Assembly (NCBI GenBank): GCA_003116875.1
Contig: BCKT01000005.1
Location: 1,612,001-1,676,000 of the forward strand
Origin: Takashimella koratensis
Taxonomy: Eukaryota > Basidiomycota > Tremellomycetes > Trichosporonales > Tetragoniomycetaceae
Length of the DNA: 64,000 nucleotides
Reading direction: 5' to 3'
The notes under the pieces are model-generated. The model made no database searches. It saw only the letters and a list, made by a program, of their open reading frames with translations, and was not told the origin of the DNA. Position 1 is the stretch's first letter. Each line of letters begins with the position of its first letter. Below are positions 11,049-21,803 of the stretch, in pieces. The position numbers and the translations under genes were made by a program.

Positions 11049-11951
11049 TCACCATTGGCCGAGGCGAGCGAGGAAAGCGTTCATCAACGTCGCGACCTCG
11101 TCGAGGTGAGTCTCGAGGAGGAAGTGACCGCCGTCGAGGAGATGGACTTCGGCGTCTTTGACGTCTTGCTTGAACGCCTCGGCGCCAGGCGGGATAAAGA
11201 CCGGGTCGTTCTTTCCCCAAACCGCGAGGACGGGCACCTTGGAGTCGCGCAAGAACGCCTGGAACGATGGGTACAACGGGAGGTTGGTCTTGTAGTCGTA
11301 GAACAGGTCGAGCTTGTCCTCGCGCTTGTCGAGAGGGAGAACGTTCTGAAGGTAGTCGAGGCTGTACGCGGTCGGGTCGATGCGCTCGAGTCTGTCCGCC
11401 GGGGTCCCGTTAATGTACTGCTTGCGAGTGAACTCGAGCTCGCCAGCGGCGCCTTGTAGGAAAACACGAGTGGGGTCGTCCTTGTCATTGGTTCCTGTAG
11501 CCCACCAGTTCTTAAGCGGCGCCCAGAACTCGGCACCGAATCCGGCCTCGTACGCGTTGCCGTTCTGGGTTACGACGCCACGGACGGCATTCGGACGGCG
11601 GAGAGCGAGGCGGAAGCCCGTCGGCGCACCATAGTCGAAGACGTACATGACGAACGAGGTGATCTTGAGTGCTTCAAGGAGATGCTCGACGCTGTCGGTG
11701 AGCGAGTCGAACGACAGCTTGAAGCCCGTTGGGTGGGTAGTGTCACCGAAACCAGGGAGGTCGGGAGCAATCACGCGGTACTTGGTCGCAAGGCGCGGGA
11801 TGAGGTGACGGAACTGGTGAGACGAAGACGGGTACCCGTGGAGCAAGAGCACGACCGGAGCGGTCAGGGTGCCCGAAGCGCGGTAATGGATTTTCACGCC
11901 GTTGGGAAGGGCGACGTCGTGGTAGGTAGTGAGTGGGACGGAGAGGGACAT
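11049..11951 (-). CDS. Alpha/beta hydrolase, haloalkane dehalogenase / epoxide hydrolase type
   Basis: One uninterrupted exon of 300 residues, rare in this intron-dense window. The fold is plain: oxyanion-hole motif HGYPSSSHQF (residues 39-48), APDLPGFGDT, the nucleophile elbow VFDYGAPTG with Asp instead of Ser near residue 105, the acid in AVWGKNDPVF near 240 and the base in DGGHFLLE near 273. An Asp nucleophile is characteristic of haloalkane dehalogenases and epoxide hydrolases. The cap domain is helical and Trp-containing (EFWAPLKNWWATG). Likely cytosolic detoxification enzyme; natural substrate unknown. Absence of introns could reflect acquisition from bacteria, but GC content does not stand out. 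Confidence 0.85.
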   Translation of the reverse strand: MSLSVPLTTYHDVALPNGVKIHYRASGTLTAPVVLLLHGYPSSSHQFRHLIPRLATKYRVIAPDLPGFGDTTHPTGFKLSFDSLTDSVEHLLEALKITSFVMYVFDYGAPTGFRLALRRPNAVRGVVTQNGNAYEAGFGAEFWAPLKNWWATGTNDKDDPTRVFLQGAAGELEFTRKQYINGTPADRLERIDPTAYSLDYLQNVLPLDKREDKLDLFYDYKTNLPLYPSFQAFLRDSKVPVLAVWGKNDPVFIPPGAEAFKQDVKDAEVHLLDGGHFLLETHLDEVATLMNAFLARLGQW

Positions 11952-12918
11952 TTTGGGCTTGGAAGGTGTGGGTGTCTTGGGGCGGAGCAGGGAGTGGTGT
12001 AGATGGATGTGACTTGGTTTGTTACGGCGCGTCGTGAATGAGCTTCGGCTTGGGACTGGGATGGGCTTGGTTGGTGAAGACGGCTTGGGTCGACTGGTGA
12101 CTTGGGCTTATTGGAATGGGAGGCGATTGAGTTGCTTGCTGTCTGACAACCCTACCCATCTACCATGACCGTATTTATATCATCTGGCCCCCTCCTCATC
12201 GCCTCCTTCCACGTCGACACCATCACCATCTCGACGTACACTACGGTGTACGATGATGGACGTGGCCAGTTCTCAAGCTCGTCGAAAACATCTTGGTCAG
12301 CCGCTGACCAAGAATTCACACACGATTCTTTGTTCAAGCGACCTGACGTGCATCTATGTACGTTTTCGCGACGCTAAACCCTTCCTGGAGGGGATGGTTA
12401 GGGCCGCAGCGGGGTAGGATCTGGGACCGGCGATACAGGATGCATAGGGGATGACGATGGGACGGGGTTGCGGCGATGGTGAAGGCAGGATCGTCAGGGT
12501 GGACTGAGTAAGCCATCGCCCCTTTGGTGTCAAAAATGGGCAACCTCCGAAGATCCGCTTACCAATCAAGGCTCCGAGTAGGCTATGGCGGCGACGGACT
12601 CAGCCCAACAATGACGACCAGACCGAGCCAAGCTTTTCAAATACTGGCAGTCGCAGCCCACCCGTCAGAGGAGCATCCACGCACATAACGCCGGCCGCAT
12701 CGCTTGCCTGGACGCCGACGCCGATGTCACTGACAACCAGGTCGATACGTTGTTACATATAGCATTTCAATTATGATTCGGAGCAACATGGCCAGCAATC
12801 GCAGCGACGCCACTCAGCAGAGGGTTGTACAATCTCCGAACCCCTCGTTTAGAATCCTGGCGTACGTGTTTGTGGGCTTGAATCAGCTCTATCCACGTTA
12901 ATCCGAGACCCACTTTCT
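11952..12918. other. Intergenic region upstream of the hydrolase, with palindromes
   Basis: Holds the 5' flank of the hydrolase gene and the 3' flank of the first array gene. Apart from the palindromes noted separately at 12234-12313, nothing gene-like was found; short ORFs here have no recognisable content. Confidence 0.45.
12291..12313. repeat. 23-bp perfect palindrome
   Basis: TCTTGGTCAGC and GCTGACCAAGA flank a single C (arms 291-301 and 303-313 in the 12 kb line). About 45 nt to the left, CGTACAC / GTGTACG form a second, 7-bp inverted repeat around a 4-nt centre (12235-12252). Both lie 280-360 bp upstream of the hydrolase ATG, where a dimeric regulator could bind. Confidence 0.5.
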
Positions 12919-14498
12919 CTAGCGAGACTCGAGGCCAGCGATGATAGGTACCGGAACCTCATTGTCGGAATACTCGCCCAATGCCTGGTCAAAATCACAG
13001 TCCAAACCGGCGACAAAATGCCGCTCGAAGTGGTCCAAGTTTTCAAACACTGCCATGGTTTCGCTTGTAAAAAACTCCTCCTCGGAAACGTCGTCATAAT
13101 AGTCATTGTCTGGGTCAGCCTTGTCGTAGTACACATATTGACGTAGCGCTCCAATGTTGGACCAACACATCGCCCCCCCAACGCGTAGAACAAGGTCCGA
13201 ACGCTGTTGACGAGACGACAAGCTGTTGATGTGCTGGTCCATACTGAAGCGAGAATCTTGGTCGCCCAATTCGCTCTTAAAATCCATGACCAAGGTCTTC
13301 AAGGTGGCAGGTTTAATAATGGACAAGTCGGTTGGGATGGTGCTGGGTGTGACGGCGACATGGAGGTGATCCAGGTGGCGTAGCGATGACCAATCGAAGA
13401 ACACTAAGACCTCGTCCAGGCGGGGATAGGAAAATGGTGTTCCGAAGTAAAGAAGTGTTTCAGGGCAGAATGGTTTATCGATATTGTCGATCGTGGCCAC
13501 GGGTCTAACCGCTCGGGAGAGCAGGTGCGAGTGCAAGCTCTTGATCTCTAGGGTTTCGAGCGCGGGCATGAGTTCTACAAGCTTTACGAGGTCCGACGTT
13601 GTGTACGACTTTACCGTAAATTCCGCCTTCGTGGTGTTCGTGAACAAGTCGGGCTTCTCTGCAATGTGACCAAGAACAGTCTCCAAGGGGTCGGGAACGC
13701 AGACGCGGACGTCAACAACCTTGCGGGCGATCAAATGCTGGTCTGATATAGCCGCGATGAGCTCTCCCGGCCAAGTGTACGCTGGAACGTGGAAAGGTCT
13801 TGTGCAGTTTGGAGGTAAGGTAGCCATTCCAGGTAAAACATTTTTTCGGTGAATCGGTATCGCGAAGGAATGTTGGCGTAGTTGACTACTTCGTATTCCC
13901 AGCCGCCAAGAACGATTTGCCAGTGAATTACCGGCTGCGAAACTACACCTTGCGTGACTTCGTCGAGTGAGGACGGCGGGGTTCCTATCAAGAGTTGGCT
14001 CTCCGACTCCGTGAATTCTACCTCCTTGACGCGGGGGAAGCGTTCGACAAGGGAAACGAAGAGGCCGAGTGGCCAGTCAGAGTAGGAACGGGGAGCAGGA
14101 TTAATTTGCAGGGATCGAACGCAGTGGTTGTACAGCTCGAGCCGATGCTACACCGTCATTGGTGGTTGAGTGTCATCACAACACGAGTGAGCATGGGCGA
14201 TCCAATGGCAACAATGGGCCCTTCGTAAGGGAAGGCAATGAACTGCGCAAGGGCATATCATATGACTTACGGGAGGTGCGTTCTTGAACTTGTGTTCATC
14301 ATCAAGATGAAGTTTGTAGTACAATACCACAACGGCGTCCTCGAAAGTCGCCTTATCGACCAGGAGGAATGGCCGCAGCAGCTTGCGTCGTGTTACACAG
14401 GAAAGAATGTTTCGTCGAATGTATGTGTTCGACCAAACCCTGTGCGCTGGAGAGGGCTGGTAGAAGGCGGTGGACATGAACGGCGAGGTCGAGTCCAT
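12919..14498 (-). pseudogene. F-box-like array member A, apparent frameshift
   Basis: Exon 1 is 14498..14271 (F-box-like segment with VWSNTYIRRNILS, RPFLLVDKATFEDAVVVLYYKL) and exon 2 starts at 14147 with HRLELYNHCVRSLQ. The frame holds to FTEKMFYLEW near 13845, after which homology continues one frame over in FHVPAYTWPGELI and runs to the stop at 12919. Either a base is missing at the A6 run (T6 on the plus strand, about 13842-13847), or a 41-nt intron with a poor donor (gttttac) and an AAG acceptor restores frame. The C-terminus lacks the family signature in frame; a degraded RESGSR lies just past the stop in another frame. About 410 residues if joined. Probably a decaying gene, though one small sequencing error would rescue most of it. 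Confidence 0.6.
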
Positions 14499-15215
14499 TG
14501 GATACCGATAACGATGGAGTCAGAAGTAAGGTCAGACTTGGTATCAGACGTGGTGTCAAATGCACTGTCGATATGCGTGTGTTGCACCGCGAGGGGTCGC
14601 GTCAACGTGAGAAAACGGAAGTATAAAACAGAGTTGAGGAGCTACGAACAAGGTTCTAATTGACGCATACGAGAAGGTATTGAACACACCACCGTTCATG
14701 CGGTAGACTACTGTAGTACTGTTTAATTCGACTACCAGCTCGAGTCGAGCTCCACTGCTTCACTGTTATAAGTAACTACATTAGTAATGGTGATGGACTG
14801 GTGGTCAAGGTGGATTGATGGGCTAAGACGAAAGGCGAAGACTACGGTTGAGAGTCGCTGCACCGCTTGCGCGTCGTGTATAAAACTTCATAGCGCTGTC
14901 GTGACTTCCAGCCCAGATTGGTTTGCCTCTCACTCCGATACAGAAGTTATGAAACTGTAAATTCACAAACTCGAGGGCTGCAGAGAGGCAGCGACACGTT
15001 TTTCCAAACTCAAGCCCCGAACCGGTCAAGCTATGTACAATGATTACATGCGTCTCCGTCCTCTGAGTTGCTTTGTGCCTTACCAAGTCGACTCGCTTCT
15101 CGTAGCAGTCGTGAGTCGTGTATGGTGTGCCAGTCTTTTCTCCCAGATATTGCTTCCATCTACATGTCCCGATCCTCCAATTGTTGCCCTACTCGATCCT
15201 CTGATTGTGATTTCT
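14499..15215. other. Gap between array members A and B
   Basis: This is where the last two thirds of member B would be expected. I find no family homology in any frame, so the missing part has been deleted or replaced. An 87-codon minus-strand ORF at 14823-15086 has no family features. Confidence 0.45.
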
Positions 15216-16026
15216 TTACGTCTCTGTCATGTTCATTACGGCCTGCGATATACGAACTACTGGGCTGACGAGGATGTGACGAATCGAATCCGGTGTATCG
15301 GGATTGGAAGATAATGCCGAGCGGGCAACAGGCTGTGATATCTCGAGATGCCAACTCCGGACAGAGCTAAAGTGGAGTTCCTTGATGTGGATGGTGCGAA
15401 CCCGCGGGAAAAGCTCAAGGATGGATTCCAGAGGGCTGAGCTTTCGTCGATTGAGTAGACAGGGAGTTCCAGCCACGTTCAGGCAGCGAACGGATGTGGT
15501 GTAAAGTGTGTGACGATGCTATCCCCAGATTGGAGGCAAGAATAATCGAGTCAGTTTGACAATCCGTTCAAATGAAAGAAGGTGATCCTGAGCTGAGCAA
15601 CGAATTTTGGCTTACCGGTGGAACATCGACCCCTGTCCAAAGCGATTTGAGCTTGAAACAGTTGTACAGCACCGGGATGACGTCGGAAAATGTAGCTCGG
15701 TCGATGAGGATGAGAGGAAAAAGGTCTTTGCGGCTGAGGTAGGTGCAGATGTTACGTCTGATCACCGAGTTGGACCATACGCGATGTGCATTTGTGAACG
15801 CTGGCAATGGCGGATGCTGTGTAGAGAGAGGGGAAGGGAGAGGTGGGGACCCGTCCAAGTTGGAAGGAGTCGAGGCGATAGTCGCCCAAAGATAGCTGGG
15901 GACCAAGGCAGGAAGTGAACGGCGGCTTGGATGGAGGATAGAGGATGGCAAGAACACGGGTGATGACGGTGACGCTGCTTTTGATGGCGACCAACGGCTA
16001 ATACATGCAACGACCAAGTCCACCGT
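15216..16026 (-). pseudogene. F-box-like array member B, truncated and without a start codon
   Basis: Exon 1 (16023..15616) carries RVWSNSVIRRNICTYL and LILIDRATFSDVIPVLYNCF; exon 2 (15518..15216) starts with HRHTLYTTSVRCLNV and stops at TAA after about 100 codons, where intact paralogs continue for about 250 more. The splice sites match the other copies. Exon 1 has no ATG in frame before the F-box: at the position of the MDWVV motif of the paralogs the first codon is GTG (16021-16023). Loss of start and loss of the 3' two thirds mark a pseudogene. Confidence 0.7.
16009..16026 (-). repeat. Array upstream element, copy 1 (degenerate)
   Basis: AACGACCAAGTCCACCGT on the plus strand; it corresponds to the AACAACCCAGTCCATCAA element found before four other array members, with ATG changed to GTG on the coding strand. 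Confidence 0.6.
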
Positions 16027-16080
16027 GCTCTCTACATACAGCAGCTACTTCATGAATCATGTACGGTCTCAATTGCGGAG

Positions 16081-17603
16081 CTATGAAAGCCTCAATCTAT
16101 CAAACAAGTACGACAACTCGTCGACCTCCGTCCACAATCGCCTTGCGTGTCGAGTCCAAGTCGAGCCAGGCATGGGTCGCATCTCCTTGGAAATGTCGGA
16201 GAGCACGTCTTCTACCAGATGACGATACTCTGAGTCGAGGCTGCCGATGTTTTTCTCAACCCGCGCACGTGGGGGCGGGACGAAGAGGATGTTCAACCTG
16301 CCTTTGGTGACTCCGAGGAGGTAAAGCAGGCTCGCCAAGTGTCCGTAAGGTGGGACTTGGAGAATGAAGCTGTCGTACTTGCTTTTCTGTTCCGAAACGT
16401 GAAAGTCGAGCTGAAAGTGAGCCCAAGCGCGATGCTTGATGAATGGTAGGTCGAGCGGAATGAAACCGGGGAGCACCGAGAGGCGAATGCGTTCGAGTCG
16501 AGGCAAAAGGGAGGCAAAGTCAATATTCGTGAGCGCGTCTTTGACAGTTGGGAGTGCCGGGGTTTTCGCTCCGAGTGGTGATCTCGCTGCTGGGTGGCTG
16601 CAGACTCTGATCGTCAAGTCGGAGACGTTGGGTACGAGCTTGGCAAACCGCACCACATCCACTGCTTTGTACGATTTCACTTCGAGCACCGCTGCCCTCG
16701 TCATGCCGAGGAGCTCTGGTCTGGTCGAGAGCCAGTCAACAACGTCGCCCAACGCGACATCGGCATGTATGCGTATGGTCCGGCACATTTGCGTCACACC
16801 AGGTATGGTTGGATTCGCGGCCGACAGCAGTTGCGATATCAATGTTTGCTTGTTTGTACCGGTAAGATCAAATGCTTCGATGAATCGATACCATGGGACG
16901 CTGTGGAAGTTGAAAGGACGTTTAGACGATCCGAACGACTCGATACCGATGACACGAAGGGGAGGGGAAGAGGTTTCTTGCGAGTGAGTGTCCGCTGGCG
17001 GGAAATGGATGTAATAGTCTTTCGCTCGGATGGTTCGGAGAAAGGGAAATCGCGACAGGATAGGGTCGATACCGCTGAGATCGCGTCGTCTCAGACGACC
17101 GCTGAGATCGGCCACAGTGAGGACGCGCACGGCCTTTGCGTACAAAGACTCGCGATGCTGAGCGCAGTCAGTATCAAGACGTTATGAGAGACCATCGCAG
17201 CTGTCAAGGAGAAGAGGCGGGTTCGACTTACATGGTTGGTTTTGACATCTAACCTAGGCCATCGAAGGTCGAACGAGCGATACAGCACGGGAACAACGTC
17301 GTGAAAGGTGGCTTGGTCGACCAGAAGAAAAGGGACAAGCTCGCGTTTTTCGAGGTAGTTGAGGATGTCGCGTCGGAGAAAGGTGTTGGACCATACTTCG
17401 TGCGCGCAGGAGGTGGTCGACACTAAAGCCAAAGAAGAAGACCAAGGAATAGCAGGAAGTGGGGAAGGTGAGGAAGGTGAGGAAGATGAGAGAAGTGACG
17501 ACGTTGGAGAAGGTGACGAAGGCGCTGTTGACCATGACAACGAGGAAGGGAACGGCGAGCTCTCCGAAGACGATGCGAGAGAGGCAGGCGACGGTGGCCA
17601 CAT
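16081..17603 (-). CDS. F-box-like array member C, intact
   Basis: Exons 17603..17232 and 17157..16081 give 482 residues with no lesion. Residues 1-60 are Ser/Pro-rich; the F-box-like unit reads HEVWSNTFLRRDILNYLEKR then PFLLVDQATFHDVVPVLYRSF. After the phase-0 intron come HRESLYAKAVRVLTV, a conserved YRFIEAFDL patch, a DVVDWLSTRPELL helix, SYKAVDVVRFAKLVPNV, and repeated LPRLE.I.LSVLP leucine-rich-like elements. The family signature RPMPGSTWTRH is near residue 460, followed by a 23-residue tail unlike other copies. The architecture (N-terminal F-box, C-terminal repeat domain) suggests an SCF substrate adaptor; this is inference. The next gene upstream (D) ends only about 215 nt away. Confidence 0.7.
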
Positions 17604-17751
17604 CCCGCGAGCGTGTGCTAAAGAGGTACGGCCTCCGCTGGGAGGCTATGCTTGGGGGGAGGATTCCCTGAATGAGAATGATTGAGATGGAGGAAGTGGA
17701 TAGTGGTGGCGATGACGGTGGTGTTGATCGCGAGGACCGTGCGCCACATGA

Positions 17752-17770
17752 AACAACCCAGTCCATCAAT
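17752..17770 (-). repeat. Array upstream element, copy 2
   Basis: AACAACCCAGTCCATCAAT, about 150 nt upstream of the ATG used for member C. On the coding strand it contains ATGGACTGGGTTGTT (MDWVV). Confidence 0.65.
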
Positions 17771-17819
17771 TTCATAATCTCACTCTCAGCCGCTACCAAT
17801 CTACAAAACATGACATGGG

Positions 17820-19392
17820 TTATTCACAAGTCTTGTGCCAGCTCCAGGTCGAGCCAAGTTTGGGTCTCTCTTCCTCCGTGATTGTCGAGAGCATTGCTGC
17901 GGCGGCTTTACTATACTGGGATTCAAGAGCATCGCTGTTTCGTTGGCGGCCCGTAAACGAGCGTGGATCGCAAACGAGAACCTCGCAGCACGATACGCCG
18001 AAACGACGGAAAATTCCAGCGAGATCATGGGCCGCAGGGAGCTCGTCTGTCGAGCTGGTATCGATGCTGAGCTCGTAAAGGGTAGGCATAGCAAACAAGA
18101 GGCCGAATGTCGACCATACTCGAGGCTTGAATGATAGAGGCTGGTGGGATCCCACCCCGGGCGAACTGCAATACGCAGGTGAACGAGTCGGGGAAGGAGC
18201 GAGATAAAGTCGACATTGATCAGAGCATCAGCAATCGTCGGCACTCGAGAGGTTTGAGCATCATCATCCGAGTCTGTCGTGTCTCCGATGAAGAGCGTAA
18301 CTTCCAACCGACGCAGCATTGGAACAAGGCGAGCAAGTTGCACGAGATCAATCATTGTGTACGAGCCGACTTGCAGGACTACTTCGTCCATGGCGCTGAT
18401 CAGTTCCCGTCTGGGTTGAAGCCAATCCACCACAGCGCCAAGCGAGTCCTCGACTTCAAGTGACACGGAACGACAGGCCCGAGCTACAATCTGGTCGTTG
18501 AACCGAGGGGTGTCTCACATTTCGGCCAGGACAAATGAGATATAGTGCTCGCTGTGCTTTCCAAGTTGGAGAAATTGAAATTCTGCGTGAATCGGGACTG
18601 CTGGAGAGCCGCCGTGAAGTAGAACCTTGGAAGGGTCGAAGCTGCGCCGGTCTCGAGCACGACGTCGCGAACGGGATCACCAGCATACCTTCGGCTTGTC
18701 GAAGGTTATGGGAGGTGGATGGAGTAGCCTTTGGCTTGAATTTTGGTGATAGCGGGGTATTGTTTGAGGACAGAGTCTAGACCGCCTAGTTTGCGCAAGT
18801 TCAGGGGAGAGTCGGTGTTGACCACATGAAGCGTGCGAGCTGCTTTCGTGTAGGCAGATAGGCGGTGCTATGAGTAATGAAAGATATCCATCAGCCTTGC
18901 CTTCGAACCTGATGAGTGGGTGGATGGGCTCTAGATACGGTTGGAAGTGGAATCAGATCAACTTACGGGCGGGATCACTCGGTCAGAATTGAGCCTTCGA
19001 AGGTCAAACCAGTTGTATAACACGGCTACGGCATCGAGAAATGTGTCTTGATTAACGACAAGAAACGGAAGAATCTCTCGGATCCCCAGGTAGGTGAGGA
19101 TGTTGCGGCGTATGAAGGTATTGGACCACGCTTTGTGCTCTGGAGAGGAGCTGGACCGTTGAGGAGGCTGAGGAAGTGACGCGGGTGGGGACGGGGAAGA
19201 AGTCGGACTCGTTGATTCCGGTGGAAAGTCGGACGGCACTCGCCCAGAAGAACGAACGGCAGACATTTGATGGGTGGAAGTAACAAGGATTCGGGCCGAG
19301 GTTGTACTGCGCGGCCTGGCTGGGAAGTATGTCTCATTGATGCAAAGAGATTGATGGCGAGGACGGGCATATTGATAGCGAGGAACGTGCAT
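17820..19392 (-). pseudogene. F-box-like array member D, stop codon and two frameshifts
   Basis: Exon 1 (to 18967; ATG at 19266, or in frame at 19392) is intact with KAWSNTFIRRNILTYLG and FLVVNQDTFLDAVAVLYNWF. Exon 2 (from 18867) opens with HRLSAYTKAARTLHV but meets TAA at 18716-18718 after YSIHLP. The frame then continues to about 18490, where homology shifts by one base into VARACRSVSLEV, and shifts again at about 18128-18142 between PGWDPTSL and FKPRVWSTF. The gene ends with RPKLGSTWSWHKTCE and TAA at 17820-17822. Three independent lesions make a pseudogene certain unless the assembly is very poor here. Homology is otherwise full length. Confidence 0.8.
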
Positions 19393-19400
19393 AATTCACG

Positions 19401-19419
19401 CAACAACCCAATCCATCAA
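19401..19419 (-). repeat. Array upstream element, copy 3
   Basis: CAACAACCCAATCCATCAA. The coding-strand MDWVVA reading is closed by TGA two codons before the in-frame ATG at 19392, so here it cannot be the start of the protein. Confidence 0.65.
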
Positions 19420-19602
19420 AAGTAGCAGCAGATTCATCGGTTCAAGCTGAGTCACTGAGGCTGGAAAAACAGGTTTTCATTCTCGATTGCTCCTACTTTG
19501 CTTCGCTCTGTGCTTGATTCAAGTCTGTGTAATCTTCATGGAATTCGAACACGCTATGCATTTCTATGGAGAGCTTGCTTCGTTTAAGCACTCTGCAACC
19601 TA

Positions 19603-19656
19603 TTACTCTGTCTTTTGCCAGACCCACGTCGAGTCCGGTTGGGGTCGCTCTGCCAT
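19603..19656 (-). pseudogene. Relic of an F-box-like 3' end
   Basis: The minus strand reads MAERPQPDSTWVWQKTE and a TAA, a clear copy of the family C-terminal signature (compare RPRPGSTWTWHK of member E, 80 nt away). No matching upstream family sequence adjoins it. It marks a further, almost wholly deleted array copy between D and E. Confidence 0.65.
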
Positions 19657-19702
19657 TCTGCCAGAGTTTCTAACTGTACAAGCCGCATTTTTGGACTGTC
19701 AA

Positions 19703-21012
19703 CTACGTATTCTTGTGCCAAGTCCAGGTGGAACCTGGGCGAGGTCTGTCCTCATCTTTCGCTTTTTGCCAACATCTGCTCCACTGAGCGCTCATAACGG
19801 CGTACGGTCTTCCCAAGTCTACCACTGGCAGCAAGAAGTGGAGAGGGGACGAATACTGAAATTTGCCATGTGATTGATCCCATGTTAACGCGTCCAAGAT
19901 AATGAGCCAGATGCCGAGAATCGGGCAATGAGTTCAAGCAGTCCGTTGCCCGAGCTTCTTGAGTTACCGGTGCACATTCACGAGTGGCTTCGAGGATAAG
20001 GCGGAACTTGATCGGATGGCGTTGAATGATCGTTGAAGGGTTGGCTGGCAGCGGAGCAGCAATGACGGTGAGTCCAACGTCGGTCAGCTGGGGCAGCAAC
20101 GACAGGAAATTGACGTTGGAGAGAGCTTCAGCTGTCGTGGGAAAGAACCACGATTGCAAGACCTCCGCTGGTGGTTCAACCTTGGAAACCGTTCGACGGC
20201 TCCATATCCAGCGTAGATTAGGACCCAGCGCCGCGAGTCGATTCAGGTCCTCCATCGTGTATAATGCCACATTCAACTCAGCGCTTTCCACCTGCTTCAC
20301 CATCTCTGGCTTGGATGAGAGCCAATCCAGAAGTGTTCCAAGAGAATAGGGGACGCTAACGTCGATGCTGTTCAGAGTTCGCACAAGTACTGGCCCGCCT
20401 GGGGAAGTCAAAGTCCTTTCGCGCGGCCATGACAGTTTGCGGCTGTGCGCGAGCAGACGAACGGCTTCCGTCAACCGATAACTCGAAGGAAGGCGGCTGT
20501 AGTCCCACTCCCAGTCGACCAGTACGAGCGGAACCAGTATGGTCGGACGGATGGTATCGGTGGCATTCGATCCACTCGAGGCTGTGACTGACGTCGGTGA
20601 GGAGATGATGAGGGTGTAGGGTTCCGCTCGAATGGTGGAAACGCGTGGAAATGATTCGAAAACAGAGACGAGAGCCCCAAGCTCTCCCCAGTCGACGGGG
20701 CAACCACTGCGTAGGACATTCAGGGAGCGTACCGAGCTGCCGTAAAGATCTCGCCGGTGCTGTTTGCACCAGTCAGCACGGTGTTCACTCAGGCTCGGGA
20801 GGTTCAAAGACCGTTTGGCCTTGATCTGACGAAGAAAAAGGGACACATACCTTGGGTCCCTGTAGCGCCTTTTGGATCTTACTGAGCTGAACATCGTTGT
20901 ACAACACAGCGACAGCATCTTGGAATGTGGCTTGATCGACAAGAAGGAGACGGACCAGGAATCGATTGTTCAGATGGGCGAGGATGTTGCGACGAGTGTA
21001 CGTATCGGCCTA
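19703..21012 (-). pseudogene. F-box-like array member E, nonsense codon in the F-box and 3' frameshift
   Basis: Exon 2 (20759..19703) opens with HRRDLYGSSVRSLNV and keeps frame for about 330 codons, including SYRLTEAVRLL, GTLLDWLSSKPEMV and YTMEDLNRLAAL. Near the end, a run of five A (T at 19763-19767 on the plus strand) shifts the frame: removing one A restores LAKAKDEDRPRPGSTWTW. Exon 1 (from 20851) reads TYTRRNILAHLNN and LLVDQATFQDAVAVLY, but the F-box Trp codon of the paralogs (VWSNT) is TAG at 21010-21012, and no ATG lies between it and the intron. The poly-A shift could be a sequencing error; the TAG is not in a homopolymer. Called a pseudogene. Confidence 0.72.
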
Positions 21013-21205
21013 CATCCTGGGACCAGGGGATCGAGGGCCAGGAGGAGAAGAAAAGAGCGACAAGCGGAGGAGGCTCTCGGTGAACTCCAATAGGCGGCGA
21101 GCCGACATTTAGGTGTTGTCTGATGAAGACCTATCGTCAATGAACAAGTTCAAAGCGAGACAGCGGTGTCATGGTGACAAAGGCTGTTGTGATGGTGACA
21201 AACCG

Positions 21206-21223
21206 CAACAACCCAGTCCATGC
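21206..21223 (-). repeat. Array upstream element, copy 4
   Basis: CAACAACCCAGTCCATGC, about 190 nt upstream of the disrupted F-box of member E. Confidence 0.6.
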
Positions 21224-21676
21224 ACAGCTTTTCTTTGTTCGGATTGCACAAGTATGTACATTCGAAAGGTCTTGGTCTGCTCGTACATTTGACTACAAAA
21301 CAACAGAACGCAGACGCTTTCATTCTCACAACTGTGCACGACAGATGTCCTCATTCCCGTTCAAGTCGACGAGGGTTAAGGTCGCCTCTTGTCCGCGATG
21401 GCGGAGGACTACTCTTGTACCGAACGCATGTATAGGTCTTTTGGAGCTGTGTCTCGCCTTCGATGCATGCGGCGCAGGGGCGGGTGAGCGCAAGAACTAG
21501 CTTAGACCGATGAGGCAGGGGAATAGCGCGAGGAACTTACCACTGGGGCATACTTCTTTGACGATGCCGACAGCGGGAGATAGTGGGCGAGTCGCGTCTG
21601 GCCCTTTTGTGCCAGGGGGTAAGGTGGGGAAGGGATGGGCGAGACTGTCCGAGTCCTGCATTGCAGTAGCCGACGA

Positions 21677-21678
<2 letters not shown>

Positions 21679-21740
<62 letters not shown>

Positions 21741-21776
21741 CCCCCCCCCCCCCCCCCCGGCCCCCCCGGGCGCCCC
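21679..21776. repeat. Poly-C tract, 61 uninterrupted C then interrupted C runs
   Basis: C from 21679 to 21739 without a break, G at 21740, 18 C, GG, 7 C, GGG and further C. The copy number in the assembly is unlikely to be exact. It sits about 30 nt past the 3' end of member F. Confidence 0.9.
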
Positions 21777-21803
21777 GTTTCGACGCAGCCAGGTCTCGAA
21801 AGG

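Larger units (their letters stand above)
21013..21803. other. Gap between array members E and F
   Basis: Contains the upstream element of E (21206-21223), the poly-C tract (21679-21776) and otherwise no sequence I can assign. Long Pro- or Gly-rich reading frames across the tract are translation of the homopolymer. Confidence 0.5.

Noticed and set aside
14823..15086. 87-codon minus-strand ORF as the missing 3' part of array member B
   Set aside because: It shares no block with paralogs and starts with GTG; no intron joins it to B.
17752..17811. MDWVV... as a spliced 5' exon of array member C
   Set aside because: No GT donor of reasonable quality follows, and in member D the same reading hits TGA after six codons. 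Treated as an upstream element.
20760..20942. Open frame of array member E running through the 20760-20850 interval as coding
   Set aside because: Paralogs have an intron here with a GTATGT donor and CAG acceptor, and the frame in the interval does not match the F-box frame.
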